Positions 9,551 to 21,448 of a stretch of DNA of 64,000 bases are shown piece by piece (positions within the stretch are counted from its first letter, which is position 1; each line of letters begins with the position of its first letter). Source of the DNA: Candolleomyces eurysporus (lineage: Eukaryota > Basidiomycota > Agaricomycetes > Agaricales > Psathyrellaceae); the NCBI GenBank assembly GCA_027579435.1, contig JANBPK010000850.1:62001-126000 (forward strand). Direction: 5' to 3'. A program made the translations under genes and the position numbers. The notes under the pieces were generated by a model that was given only the letters and a program-made list of their open reading frames with translations, had not been told where the DNA came from and made no database searches.

Positions 9551-11459
9551 TTACCGATACCTAGGTGCCAGCTCGACCTTCCCCGTCGGGTGAGTAATAA
9601 CTCCAGCCTCGTGTGCGTCCCCAAGATAGAGTGCGAATGGTTTCTTATACTGAGCAGTGCCAGCAGCAACCATAAAATTGCGATCTCGCTTAAGAAGCAG
9701 CGGAAAAATTCCTTCCCGTGCAACGGATGCTACACCTCGACTCCGGAAGTCCCGGAGGATGTGGATCAGATGCTGAAAATGAGGAGCTACTCCGTCGAAG
9801 GAGTTAGATGGTGTGTTGGCACTTGTGGACGACGAAGTTGCTGGAAGGGGAGTGGTTGCTTGTGTAGATGCTGAAACAGAAGCGGGTGGTACAACTTGGG
9901 TCTGCCTCGGTGTGTTCGGCGCCAAAGACGCGACGAGGGGCGTTGGTGTCATCACCGCTCGTGGCTGAGGCGCGGCAACCACAATAGGAGCGGCTTGAGG
10001 AACAGGAGGCGACACTCGTGGCCGCGGGGCCGACAGAACGGAAAAAGGAATCTGTGGAGGGATCATGGGGGTTTGGGTGGGCGTGCCGAAAGGTAACGAC
10101 GCTCGAACTTGTATGCGCTCTGGTGCAGGAGGCGGGGCGGGCGTTACCGGCCTCGATGGAATGGGCGGTGCAACACTAGCAGGACGAGATGCCACACTAG
10201 CAGAACGAGATGCCACACTAGCAGGACGAGATGCCACACTAGCAGGACGAGATGCCATGACCGTTGCGACCTCCGAGTCCGTGGTCCCTGCTGATATGGT
10301 CCTTTCCACCTGTTGAGTGGCGGTCGCCGAAAGTGGCGCGGGGGCTCTAAGAGTAGAGTAAAGCAGGCCTTGGTACTTCAGATCTCCGGCCTTGAAATCC
10401 GACTGGTGGAATGGTATTGCGGAAGTGGGCGCCGTAGAGACACTGGGAGGCATTACGTAGGAGTCGAAAGAGTTCGATCTTGAGCTGATTGAACTCGCAG
10501 GCGAAATGCCTGGACTTTGAAGGGGGGGAGTCCTGGGCCTTTTCCTTTCCCTTTGGTACAGCCTGTGAGAGTCCACCCACACCCCAGCTTGGAACGGTGG
10601 AGTGTAAACCACCGCCAAACGAAGGCGCAAAAGGGTTGAGTGTTGTTGAGAGCGTCGGCTTGGCGGTCGAATATTTCTGGCGGAATTCTTCGATTTCGCT
10701 TGGTGCTAGGACATTCAAACTTTCGTTCGGACGGTCATGGCCACTTGATGAAGGTCTCTCCATTGGGCGTGGAGGTGGACCCGTCGAACCGAAATGAGGT
10801 TTGCTACTCTCATGACCATTTGGAGGCGACTTTGGTGATGAGGGACTGTGATCGTCTTCCGCAAACAGAGATTCGTTGAACTCGAAATCACCGCGGAAGT
10901 GGGATAAATTTCGTCTCGAGCCACTGGGGCCAAGCAAATATACTTGGTATCCGCGTAGTCTCAGCAGCGAAATCCCATAGCACAGATCCGGGTCACCGGA
11001 TACCAACAAAACCTTTTGCGGCGCCGGGTTATCCAGCGCGTAAACGAAAGTGTCGGCTAAGAGTTGGTAAAGAGCAATGAGATTTCATCTGTGGAGACGT
11101 TACAGAGTGACGCACTTAGCACCATTTTCGCTGGGGAGCCTTCCCGGCCTTCAGACGCTGTATCCACAATGGTTACTCCCGCGAATTTCAACTCTGAGCG
11201 GAATCGTGAGCGTGACCCCCGAGTGGTTCCATTGACGTCGACATAAAACTTGAACGACTTGAGCTCTCCGAGTGTCCTTGCCGCTGCCTGGATAGATCTG
11301 GCAAGCTCAAATCCAGAAACGCCATCTGCTGGGGACGCACTCGCTAAATTCGATCCGAAAATTGTCAATCAACAGGTCGAAAAAAAAAATTGAAGAAAGG
11401 TAATTGGTGGAATACGAACCATCCCAAAAAACCACCACTTGCTGTTCGTCGTCGTGCAT
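9551..11459 (-). CDS. NYN domain protein, RLRG type, winged-helix end
   Basis: Exon 1 (ATG at 11457-11459) encodes MHDDEQQVVVFWDG. Exon 2 carries GFELARSIQAAARTLGELK and SELKFAGVTIVDT. Exon 3 has ADTFVYALDN and LVSGDPDLCYGISLLRLRG. A Ser/Pro-rich linker and a C-terminal winged helix (FQHLIHILRDFRSRG to APRYR) follow. The second-motif aspartate found as ADKM in sister genes is replaced (SPAKM), so catalysis is doubtful. The reading frame changes within the linker near 10520-10610. Either a weak intron (gtttgg..cacag) is removed, or the run of seven G at 10522-10528 is miscounted, or the gene is broken there. Four 21-bp tandem repeats encode a (S)RPASVA repeat. The closest relative here is the gene at 19157-21174. 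Confidence 0.65.
10177..10257 (-). repeat. 21-bp coding tandem repeat, about 4 copies
   Basis: Unit 'aggacgagatgccacactagc' (plus strand) is repeated about four times with one or two substitutions. Its length is a multiple of three, so it adds ASRPASV-like heptads to the linker of the NYN protein without breaking frame. Such repeats usually vary in number between strains. Confidence 0.85.
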
Positions 11460-11801
11460 GGTGGCGGCGTCGAAAGCTTGAGGTTACGAGGACCAGGAAA
11501 ACCCGCGTATATAAGAACGCTGCGGAAAGTAGTACATACCTTCTCCGCATGTTAGTACACACACAACCTTTAACGCGTGTAGGCTCCTTCTCGCGTGTTC
11601 TTGCCAAGTTGGGTCGTTCCACGCGAATCGTCTGGAGAATTGACCACTCTCAGAAGCTTGTTTGTCCCAGGAACGCGGCTTATAACAGAGCCGAGATGGA
11701 ATAGGGCTCATTCATTCATTGATTGGGGCACTCGATTGCAATCTGTATGAATTATATTGCATGAAATCAGTAGGAAATAAGTTGACGGTGGTAGGGTTCC
11801 T
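11460..11801. other. Intergenic, no gene seen
   Basis: Upstream region of the minus-strand NYN gene and 3' flank of the mS37 gene. Short reading frames here have no domain or splice support. 'gtatataag' near 11507 could be a TATA-like element for the NYN gene. Confidence 0.4.
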
Positions 11802-12220
11802 CTATTGGATGGTTTTCCCCAATCTAGCAAGGTGATAGTTGATAGTTGGTCGGTGTGCTTTCTTGGGCATGGGCTAGGTACGTGCGGATGTGAGCCGAGG
11901 AGATGATTCGAAAAAGTCGAAGCAAGACAATAAACCATGCCATTAGCTCATGTTCCCGGTACGTGAGGCCGGTGGAACTCACCGTAGTTCTCATGCATTG
12001 GAACAAGCTGTCCGCCGCGCCTTTGCACTTGTCTATTGAGTGCAAGTCTTGCGTGGCAGCCCAGCAGCCCAACATGGCCTGCAGCTGCGGTGCACACATG
12101 ACAGTCTGAGCAGCTAAACACGGTGCACAGTGGGGGGTCAGATGTGACGAGCAAGGTTTTGTGATGACGGGACGCACCCTTTCGCTGGCGGACCTTGAGG
12201 GTCTTGATATGAATTGTCAT
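11802..12220 (-). CDS. MRP10: Mitochondrial small ribosomal subunit protein mS37 (Mrp10)
   Basis: Three exons give a protein of about 81 aa. Exon 1 encodes MTIHIKTLKVRQRK. Exon 2 encodes the twin-cysteine CHCH part (CAPQLQAMLGCW ... CKGAADSLFQC, two CX9C motifs). Exon 3 begins PMPKKAHRPTINYHLARL and ends GKTIQ. The introns are GT..AG, 50-70 nt. The CHCH fold and the C-terminal RPTINYHLARL are characteristic of Mrp10/mS37, a component of the mitochondrial ribosome small subunit imported through the Mia40 disulfide relay. It is divergently arranged with the E2 gene that starts 266 bp away, so the two share a promoter region. Confidence 0.9.
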
Positions 12221-12486
12221 GGCGGTAGAAGTATGAGGTTTTTCGCAGTCTACAGCCCCGCCCCTGCTCCCAGAGAGATTCAGAGAATACGGAGAAAACC
12301 AGCAACACGTCCAAATTTGGCGGAGGAACCGGAGAGGATCACATGATCCCCGTAACTGGGACATGCCTCCACGTCGCCGCCTGTCAGCCTGAAATGATGC
12401 TCTAGTCCATGTTCCAATATTATTACTTATAACCGCTTCGCTTTCTATTATTCCCCAGTCTACACTCCCCCGCCCGCTAACAATCA
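12221..12486. promoter_or_regulatory. Shared divergent promoter, MRP10 and E2 gene
   Basis: 266 bp separate two start codons that face away from each other. AT-rich elements ('attattacttataacc', 'ctattattcccc') lie near 12418-12458. No specific factor site can be named with confidence. Confidence 0.5.
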
Positions 12487-13752
12487 TGCCAGCGGCTCTA
12501 AACAAGAACAACTCCGGTGGGCATTCATGGAAACCCAGACTCGGTATCGGGCACGTATTGACTTGGCCGTGGCCGTCTCCCCCTCGCAGCTGTAAAGCGA
12601 ATCATGCAGGAAGCAAGAGAACTCTCCAATGACCCAAGCACCGACTACCACGCTGCACCGTTGGAGGTGAGCTCCTTTGCCATGCATCTCTCACCGCCCA
12701 TCTGCTTATCGCAAGCCACCACCTTAGGATGACATCTTTGTGAGTGGCGACCTTACACAAACCCCCGCACGAGGCCTGATCATTCCGTATAGGAATGGCA
12801 TTGCACACTACGAGGGTCCCCAGGGACGGAATTCGAAGGCGGACTCTATCATTTCCGGATCGTCCTCCCTGCGGAATATCCTTTCCGACCGCCCTCTATC
12901 CTGATGCTTACACCCAGCGGAAGGTTTGAATTAAACACAAAGGTTCGTTCTCCACTCCTTGAGGCAACAAGGCAGCCTCTCATGACCACTTCCAGATTTG
13001 CATTAGCTTCACGAATTGTACGTTCGGCATGTCAAGGCAAGCCTATTGTTGATACTAAGACCTAGTCCAGATCATGAAGAGCTTTGGCAGCCGGCATGGG
13101 GGGTCCGGACAGGTGAGCAGTGGACGACTTTAGGGCATGTCGAACCTTCACTTACACACAACACTAGCTATCGTTGGTCTCCAAGGGTTCTTCCCTTTGA
13201 GAGGTCAGGTAGCAGCAGGTGTTGGCTCGGTCGAATCACCGGCGTCTGAACGAAGACGGCTCGCACTCTTGTAAGTTCCTCGGCTTGTGTTTCGTGATCT
13301 TAATTTTGATCCCTTCTAGGTCGAGGGACTGGGTATGTCCTCATTGCAATGTGCCGAACAAGGAACTCCTCCCAGACCCCACTCCCGAGTCCGCCAAGCC
13401 CACTAGCAACGCTCCAGTTCCGGAGGAACCTCCTGCTTTGGAAGCGCCGAAGGACACGAGTGCACCCTGTTCCGCCGGAATACCTACAGCACTGAAGCCT
13501 GCCGAGCCTCAAGGCGGCTCCAACGAGAAAGCTCCTCTTCACGATCGAGAACCTCCTCGGTCACCTATACCCAACCCACCGGTGTCTGCTCGACCCGGTG
13601 AAAGCACTACCCCTGCTTCACCGAATGCCGCGACAGAGTATCTAAGTCCGCCCGTACAGCGAAGCAGCCACAAGCCACCGCTGCTGTTGGACGTGGCCAT
13701 CATGGCTCTTTTGGTACTTGTATTCGTGATTATCTGCAGGCGGATGGTTTAA
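12487..13752 (+). CDS. Membrane-anchored E2 ubiquitin-conjugating enzyme, UBE2J/Ubc6 type
   Basis: E2 of the ER-associated degradation pathway. After a short first exon (MPAALNKNNSG) come IMQEARELSNDPS, GPQGTEFEGGLYHFRI, LPAEYPFRPPSILMLTPSGRF and the active-site segment NTKICISFTNYHEELWQPAWGVRT. The cysteine in KICIS is the expected catalytic residue. Further exons give AIVGLQGFFPLRGQ and SRDWVCPHCNVPNKELLPDP, then a Pro/Ser-rich linker and one C-terminal transmembrane segment (LLLDVAIMALLVLVFVIICR). UBE2J family members have this C-terminal tail anchor facing the cytosol. Six or so short introns are needed. A truncated copy of its tail lies at 335-482. Confidence 0.88.
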
Positions 13753-14017
13753 GCATTGGATTATTGCCTTTTTGTATATCGACGTTGTATGTAGGACTAT
13801 CCTGTATCATTATAATGGAATATCTGGTGTCGGAAATGAGAATGGCTGATATCCGTCGCTGCAGAGGAATTTCTCTCCGGGATACTTGAACATAGCAATC
13901 ACAGGGGTAAAATTGCCATTTGAGACACGGAAGCAAACTCGCGTCGAGACAAGTGAAGCTGCGGTCTTTGAATCGTGATGGGCCAGAATTTAAACTCTGC
14001 CCTCGACAACGACTCGG

Positions 14018-14713
14018 ATGGCCATGTCCAAGCCGGCGCTGGGTATTAAGCCACAGGCCTCTTATCAGGCCTCTTCATCTGAATCATCCTCGCAGCGGCC
14101 ACCCATGCCTCTCTCCTCCTCCTCCTCCTCGGCCATCAAACCTAGGCGGAACTCTCTGCGTCTGTCGACCCAGCCGCACTCTGTGCCCGTACCACCCTCC
14201 CTTCTCCAGTCCCCATATCTCACAGCACCTAAACGTCCAATACCCTCCCAGACGCCCTCCCACATCCCAAGCGAGGAGGACGACAGCTGGCTGCAAGACC
14301 AGGTGCCGCTGGCCGCCTCGGGCAGTCGGTCCAACTACTTGCCGGCACAAACAAAATCCCCACTGTACCAGTCGCCGCCTCTAACACCTCCAGTGCGCCC
14401 TGCCACGGTCATCGTAGGCACCAGCACCTCTGGCATCTTGCATATTGGCGACTGGCGCGTAACGTCGCAGCCACCGCAATCCTTAGGTTGGTTCGTTATC
14501 ATCGCTGTCTCACTTTGTCACAATCGCTAACCCGAAAAACTTTAAATTTTGTATATAGAGCATGCAAGCCACCCGTTCCCCTCCCCCTCCGCGACACACG
14601 CCTGGAGGAAATCGTCGTCTAGCTACGGCGGCGCGTTGAAGCCTCCCCGATCTGATCCCAAATCCCCTGCCTCGAGTCCTGGATACTTCTCCGATTTGGG
14701 CTCGATGCAGTAG
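14018..14713 (+). CDS. Uncharacterised Ser/Pro-rich protein
   Basis: Two exons: 14018-14486 and about 14559-14713, joined by a GT..AG intron of 72 nt, giving about 207 aa. The product is rich in Ser and Pro (SSSESSSQRPPMPLSSSSSS) and has a conserved-looking core, ATVIVGTSTSGILHIGDWRV. It ends with SPASSPGYFSDLGSMQ. There is no recognised domain, signal peptide or membrane segment. The open frame continues cleanly across the intron, which supports a real gene. Function unknown. Confidence 0.55.
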
Positions 14714-15371
14714 CCTGTGTGGTTCGGATTTGGGGTTTCGTGCTGTTTCGCCTTGGCTTCCCGAAAACCGCGTGTTTTTTTCAGGTACATACATCCTATC
14801 TTTGGAACCCCGTCCCGATTTATACACGCTCTTTTTTGATATTCTGTCCTCTCTATTCCAGCGCTCCACACACACCGCCCTCACTCGCTTCGATTTCGAT
14901 CTACCCACCCTTTTTTCGAAATCGTCGCTAACTTATTCAACATTCAAGCATGCCTGCATGCTTTCATTATTCGTATTTTGTACACTTAGTTGCATTCCAG
15001 TAGACCTTCCCATTTAACATTATCGCCCATGGACATCTCCGGCACCATCTTTTTGTTGTTCGTACAATATTCACCTCCATCTTCGTCCCCTGCTTCGCCC
15101 TTATCCCCGTTTTAAGATACACCCGAACCATTAGTGTACCTTTCCTGTATCACCATCATCAAACCTTGTAACAATATTGTAAAACATATTATAAAGTCAC
15201 ATTACAGTGCGCATATCTATCTATACAAGCACCTCGATCGCGTAGCGAAACAAGACAGCCGCAGCGGTCGGGTCATCAAGAGAAGGAAACAGATCGATAG
15301 AAGGGGGCTGAGTGAGGACCAAAGCTGACCCTACATCCCAGACCGAGGCCACCCTACCGGACTCATTAACC
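14714..15371. other. Intergenic between convergent genes
   Basis: T-rich and pyrimidine-rich sequence between two convergent genes, fitting 3' untranslated regions. No gene or RNA is recognised. Confidence 0.5.
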
Positions 15372-18047
15372 CTATTTCTTCTTTGCATCCAGCTTTACGT
15401 TGAGCACCACCAGATCCTCATCTTCCAAGTTATAGCTGGCGATCGTACTCGAATTGGTGAGCAGCTTCCCTCCATACAAAAGCCGAATCCGCGAGACACC
15501 AACGGAACTCCCAGTGTGGAGTAATATCCGGTCCCGCAGTGTGGACACGAGGAGGTTCAGGGGAAGGTCCGGAATAGTCACAGTTGATCCATCCAGCTTC
15601 CATTCCGGTTTCGTGGGCTCATTAGGCAACTGTACTTGCAACGAGATGGGGTGCTGTAAACGTGGGACGGGAAAAAAAAAAGGATGAAAAAGTGATTAGT
15701 TTCGAAACTCACGGAAAGTAAGACAAAACGGACGACTCACAGGATGCATATTGATCCAGTCTTCTTCAGGATACAGTGCCCCGCCCGGGAGTTTCGCAAC
15801 TCTCTGGCGTTTCGCGGGTGGAAGGTCACTTGCACCACCCTCCATCATCTCATCGGCTGATCGAACCATCCCTGCCTGTAGACTGCTGTTTGCTGCCGCA
15901 AGCGCAGCCATCGGCCCGCCGGGAGGTGGTTGATATCCGAATGGTTGTACAGAATTGAGACCTTGGTAGTGTAATGGTGGGAGCATGACGGGCGGTTGTG
16001 CATAAGCCGATGCAGGTTGTGGCCCAGAGGACACTGTTGCCGCGGCAAAGGCTCCAGAGGCACCGGCTCCCTGTGGTGGCGCAGGTAGTGATGCAGGAGG
16101 GGGTGGGAGTGAGGTCAGAGGAGCTGGGATCGCAGCAGGCCCGATTCCAGGTCCAATTGCGTTGACATCTTGTCTGTAAAAGAAGCATTAGAGCTAGATA
16201 GGGAGCAAGATTAAGAAACAAACGTACGGCCCAAGACCCTTGGCACGATGGATAGCGGCGATCTGCTCGTCGAAGTTAACATTCGTAGAGAATTTGTCCA
16301 AGGTGTTGGCTTTCGAAGCTGTGTGACCATCCCAAACAACCTTTTCTCGTTCCCGACGGCGAAGACGCTCTTCCTCTTCCTCTCGTTTCCTTCTTTCCTC
16401 ATCGGTTTCCGTCCCGAAGATATCAACACGAGTGCGAGCAAGACTTTTGAGAGACGAAACGACGTCGGCTCCACGCTGCAGTTCTGACGTTTGAGCCTTG
16501 CGGGCTTCGAGCATATCTCTCTGTTCTTTCCACTTGGGATCGAGCAATTCGATACGCATGTGTTCCTGAAGCTCGTCGACGGGAATTTCTTGACCGCAAC
16601 GAGGACATGTCGTCATATTTGCCTTTGACTTCTTCGGTCCGACTGAAAATTAAGTCAGTTTTGGCCTCGCAAGATATTAATGAACACCAACACACCCTTT
16701 GGCACATAATCCGTGCGAATCTTCATAGGACCAGACGTAGAAGGCACAGCTTGCATAGCCTGTGCACGAGCGAGCTCGCGCTGGCGGTTTTCTTCCATCT
16801 CCTTCTGCTTTGCAGCCCGGTCCTCTTCGTCATCACTTTCCTCCATGACAGCATCGTCGTCATCTCCTGCACCATTGGCACCAACACTTCCAACTGCCGC
16901 TGCAGCCTCAGCTTCAGCAGCAGCTTGACGAGCTTTGTGTGCCTCAACGTCCTCCGCGGTGTTCTCCATGATCATAGCAGCCATCCTCTTCTGAGCAAGT
17001 GTCATTGACTCCACTTCCTGCACACTCATTGGTGGTGGAAGTTCAGCACTCGCGTCAGCAGCAGTGAACTCGATTGTCTGCACGATGGCATAGTCGTGCC
17101 AATCAATCTCCGCAAACGCAACTGGGAAGAAGCTTTAGAAAGGTTGACAGGTAACGCTCAATGAAACGAGACGTACTTCGCTCCGCTTCCTGGTCATCCT
17201 GCCGCTTCTTCTCTCTTTCACGCTTTGTCCTCTCCCACTTGGCATGCCTACGCGCCTGGTCCAACATAGTCCATCTGGCGCCTTTGGCCGTTCGCTCTTT
17301 CAACTTCTCCAGTGTCTCCTTGGTGGGATGTAGGACTTTGGTGTACTGATCTACCAATCGATTGAAACATGGAAAAAGCGAATGATTGGGTCGAAGAAAG
17401 TCGAATTGGTAGTTACGACCCTCCCTTTCTGATAGAGAAGCGAGGAATTGTCGGCCTCGACGAGCAGTGAAGAGTGCAGTTAGTTTCATGGTATCACTTT
17501 AGGAAGCATATGTAAGCAAATTAAGAGCAACAGAGGGGGGACAATACAACGCACAGGTCGATAGCACTGATATTGGGAAGCTCAAGCATGAACTCTGGCA
17601 CGGGTGGTTCAACGCCTAGATCTTGTGGCTCCTTGGTCACTTCTGCTTCCTCTCCTTGGGCAGCCTTGGGTGCGGCCTCCTCTTCCGCCTCTCCGGATGC
17701 GACTTTATTGACCTTGTGCCGATAATAAGCATGATATGGATCGATAGGATTCAGGAAAGAGAATTTGGGGTCATGGCGTTGCCCTTCTCGAATTTTGTCC
17801 TCGAATTGCGGAGGGTTCGCAGAACGTGCAATGTAGGCAGCTGTTTTGTCAATGATGGCTAGGACCGACGCGTTTTGTCAGTACAATGCAAATCCGGGAG
17901 AAGGAGTAATTCACATTTTAGCTCGGGAGGAGGAAGAATTAGCCCGGTAGAGAAACGCAGCGAGCCGGCTTTGGTAGCACTCTCCATGTCGTGGTCGGCG
18001 CTGCCGTTTGAATGGAGGCCATTTGGAGCAGCGAGAACTTCAGCCAT
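15372..18047 (-). CDS. SF3A1: Splicing factor 3A subunit 1 (SF3A1/Prp21)
   Basis: U2 snRNP component needed for pre-spliceosome assembly. Start MAEVLAAPNGLHSNG (ATG at 18045-18047). The N-terminal part is SURP-type; the second SURP module reads MKLTALFTARRGRQFLASL and YQFDFLRPNHSLF. Next come a Lys/Arg/Glu-rich helical region, an acidic stretch (DDDDAVMEESDDEED), a zinc-finger-like MTTCPRCGQEIPVDELQEHM and RRKREEEEERLRRRERE. A proline-rich linker and a C-terminal ubiquitin-like domain (STLRDRILLHTG; IRLLYGGKLL; VLNVKLDAKKK) finish the protein. This order (SURP-SURP-charged-ubiquitin-like) is the standard SF3A1 layout. Several short introns are present. Confidence 0.93.
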
Positions 18048-18207
18048 GGTCACTGACTGGGTCGTGGTTGAGAGCAAGGTGAAGTCGACTAGACGCGGAC
18101 ACGGCACGATTATGTCGTTTTCCCACGAGCAAATATTTGCTGGACATTGCACGCGCTGGCGGGGAATTCTTCAACTTGACCACGGTCTCCTTCAGCAGCG
18201 AGTAAAG
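18048..18207. promoter_or_regulatory. Shared divergent promoter, SF3A1 and mL60
   Basis: Only 160 bp separate two outward-facing start codons, so both genes must be transcribed from this segment. No named motif is certain. Confidence 0.5.
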
Positions 18208-18685
18208 ATGTTCGGTGCGTTCAGGCCTACACCAACAACACTCGGAGGTCTTCTCTGGTGCGTAGTATACATCTCTTCGAACATACTTATTGCTCACTGC
18301 CGTCGTTCAGGAAAGTCCCTTGGAAGCTGTCTGTGACACGCAAAGCTAACGCCCGGGCTCGACTAAAGAAGGTGGATGCGGTCATTGAAGCAGTACGGGC
18401 AAGTGGTGTCCAATGTGGCTCATTGGTACGCGTGGCTGTATGTGTTCCAAGCTACCTATAGTTATTAACACCTCCGCAGGTCAAGGCCCTAGAGCTCCCG
18501 AAAGAGCATGAAATGCCGGCGAAGGATAAATACACGGTCTTTTCAGCAAAAGCAAAGGGGTACAGGAAGGGAATTCACAAAGTGCCCAAATGGACGAGAG
18601 TACGTTCCAGGTTTATTTTGTTGTAGGATGCACATTACTCATTTTCACGTAGCTTACCCTCAGGACGAATCCTAAAGGATTCTAA
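18208..18685 (+). CDS. MRPL31: Mitochondrial large ribosomal subunit protein mL60 (Mrpl31)
   Basis: Exon 1 encodes [17 protein letters not shown]. The next gives [21 protein letters not shown], then [21 protein letters not shown] and [16 protein letters not shown], and a short last exon gives [10 protein letters not shown]. The opening MFG-F..GGLLWK-PW and the closing [13 protein letters not shown] are hallmarks of fungal mL60. Four exons with introns of about 50-65 nt. Total about 120 aa, as usual for the family. Confidence 0.92.
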
Positions 18686-19156
18686 TCATCGCTTTCTATT
18701 TATTGTATCCATAGATTTCACGCATAATCCAGCTTACTTTCATACCTCTCAACTGCGCTGACTCTGATTTGCCCATTCGTCTCCGGCGCCGATCATGTCC
18801 AAACTTGAAGCTTTGCTGCGCTTCGCCAACTGGGAAACAGCAGTCCCTCAGCTGCATGTCGCACCTCCTCAAGACTTGTCGGATATTGGCCGGAAAGTGG
18901 ACTGTGCCTACGCCCGTCAAAGTTTTCAATGGCCATGCCTTGCACAAACCGGCATTTTACCACGCGAATATGTGCTCTTGGAGAGTGGGCCCTCCTTCTA
19001 CCTCCGTTTCGTCGTGCGTGCCGATGCCTGTTAGGAAAAGGCGTGTTAGACTTGCCTGCATTGACTACACGCCCTCAACATGTGGTCTGGAGATTCTTGG
19101 GCCACATAAGTCTGCACTTCGCAAGGTCGTTCCTTCTTGCTTTTCCTCGGTTCACA
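18686..19156. other. Intergenic with unsupported small reading frame
   Basis: A 79-codon plus-strand frame (18795-19034, MSKLEALLRFANW...) opens here, but it has no recognised domain and lies where the promoter of the NYN gene at 19157 should be. It is not called as a gene. Confidence 0.4.
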
Positions 19157-21174
19157 ATGAACGAACCTCCAAGTGTTTCAATCTTGTGGGATGGTGAGCG
19201 CCAGCGTTTGTTTCTCCTACCCTATTTTTGACTTTGCTCCAGCTACGGCTGAACCCGCGCCCGATTTATGTGGCTTCGAAGTTGTTGAAGCCATTCGGTC
19301 TGCCGCGAGGCCCTTGGGCTTCGTGAAGGCTTTCAAGCTCTACGCAGATATTGCGGGATTTGATTCCTTTTCGCATGACTTCCGCTTCCAAGTTCAATGC
19401 TCCGGCGTGACGCTGGTCGATACAGCGTCCAGTGGTCGACTGGGCTCAGCAACAAAAATGATTCTAGGTGAGGAGTCAGTTAGGATCGAATACACTCACG
19501 GGCTGAAATGTTCTTTAATCCTTAGTCGACTCATTCATACAAGCGCTAGACAATCCATCCTCGTCCATCTTAATCCTGACCATTGACCCTGATATTTGCT
19601 ATGGGGTCTCTCTCCTTCGTCTTCGAGGATTCCGCGTTTTCATCCTTTCCCCTTCGGAATCCCATCCGAGCCTCGGGCAGTTTTCCATGGAGGGTTCGAG
19701 TGACAATTCGATGCTGCTCTCGGAGCGACAGGTTCAGCAAACTCCTCAAAGACCTCATACCAGTGGCCACGGACGTCGAGCCTCGTTGAGAGTGCCTGTA
19801 CAAGGTTCTGGCAACATGAGAGAGCTTTCCGAACAGGATATCCTCCCCACGCCGACCATACAAGCCTTCCGAGAACAGTTCACTGCGAACTCGTCACTGA
19901 GAGCATCATCGGTGTCTATGACTCGCCCTTCAATACCCTCTATTAGTAGGAGCATGACGGTTTCCCCCCACTCGCGTTCCTCGTCATCGGCTGATCAAAT
20001 ATTCCGAACACCGAAGGCCACTGTCGAAACAGATGACGAGGAAGATGGTGACTATATAACCTTGACCCCACCCAAGCAGAGGAAAGAGAAGACCCCTACC
20101 AGTAATGGCCGATCCGACAACACCCCAGAGCCACGATCCGGATCGCTTTCATCCAACTCGAATTCATCTGGCTTCTCCATAGTTCCCCCAGCGTTGTCGA
20201 CAGAACTCATGCATAAGGGTGCAAACGTTACCAGCAACGAGAAGAGCGCCAGCACGTCGGCCAATGTTCCGTCCCTGGTCAACAAGCAGGAACAGGCGTC
20301 CAATGCCCCCGTCGGCCCAGCATCGCCAGACCGTCCCAACCCACTTATCCAACTGCCTCCCGTCGTTCCCGATGAGACTAGCAACAGCGTCAGCGCTGCA
20401 CAGTCTGAAGGGCGTCAAGATTTGGGACTGATAATTCCTCCCACTCGTTCCGAAGTGAAACAACCAACACCGCGAAGGTCCACGTTCCCATCGTTTTTCT
20501 CTCCTCCTCCACTATCCCCAGACAGGACACCTCTCGTCCCGATTTCCAGCCTACCTGCATCTAGACCTGCTACCGCAGCACCCTCTCTCGACACCCTGCG
20601 AACAGCATTATCCAATAATGGCAAGGCGGCCACTCCTATGGTTCCGAAGCAGCCTCTGAGCTCAGGAACATTACTAGCACAGGCCCAGCAGACTCCCAAG
20701 CCGGCTTCTGCGCCGCCTCCAGCGTCTATTACAAAACTATTCACCCCTCCGAAGACTCCCGCTGTAAAAGCTGTCCCTCCTGTTGCACCTTCGCCGAAAG
20801 CACCTACCCTTCCAGCCCCAGGTTCATCGTCTGTACCCAAACCGATAGCTGCACCTACACGCGCCGCTGGAACCACGCCCCAACCCACTGCTTCTGCGTC
20901 CAGTTCGACGTTGCCCACTCCTCCTCCTCCAGTAGCACCCCACTTTGCTGTTCTCGTGCAACATTTGAAAAAGCTACGTGATAAGGGGCAGAACGACGTA
21001 GACCGCAGTTCTCTCGGCGTGGCGCTGCCGAAGTTACAGTCGGACGTCTACGCCAAAGCTCAAGTTGCCCACTTTGCTAAACCTCTCAGGAGGTACTGTG
21101 AAGCTGCGGAGAACGCTGGTATCGTGGTTCTCAAGGGCCCTGAAAGACTTTCGTTGCATCCTGCATATCACTGA
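19157..21174 (+). CDS. NYN domain protein, RLRG type, winged-helix end
   Basis: Exon 1 (19157-19194) encodes MNEPPSVSILWDA. Exon 2 gives GFEVVEAIRSAARPLG and VQCSGVTLVDTASSG. Exon 3 gives VDSFIQALDN and LTIDPDICYGVSLLRLRG, then a linker of about 380 residues rich in Ser/Pro/Thr, and the C-terminal winged helix (FAVLVQHLKKLRDKG to HPAYH). Total about 630 aa. Compared with a typical NYN, the first motif (LWDATAEP) keeps only one Asp, the second (SATKMIL) lacks the Asp, and the third reads TIDPD instead of (S/T)GD. A non-catalytic, perhaps RNA-binding role is possible. The closest relative here is the 9551-11459 gene, in opposite orientation across the housekeeping block. Confidence 0.72.
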
Positions 21175-21448
21175 TACGGACACCCGCTTAACTGTCTTCT
21201 TTTATTATATACTGTTCCCTGAAGAGCTCATGTATGTACCTATCGTGTAATATGCTCCATGTACACCTCAATGCACTCGTTTACTTGCATACAACGCCCG
21301 ATCCTCGGACTGCACCAGGCGGAGTGGCTGGATTTGGAAAGCGGGCGTCTATTTTCGGCCAGCTCCGGGCCATCACGTTGTTGAGTTCAACGCGGACATT
21401 GGGAGGGTAATTACCAAGGCCTCATGTATACTCTTCTGTTCAACTCTC

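Noticed and set aside
14065..14350. Minus-strand frames opposite the 14018 gene
   Set aside because: They are reading-frame shadows of low-complexity Ser/Pro codons, and the plus-strand frame continues through a good intron.
16607..17008. Long plus-strand frame across SF3A1
   Set aside because: It mirrors the acidic and Ala-rich part of SF3A1 on the other strand and has no domain of its own.
18795..19034. 79-codon frame upstream of the NYN gene at 19157
   Set aside because: No family, no splice support, and a position in the expected promoter.
19755..20918. Minus-strand frames opposite the NYN linker
   Set aside because: Shadow frames of a Ser/Pro/Thr-rich coding region; Gly/Arg/Val-rich translation without motifs.
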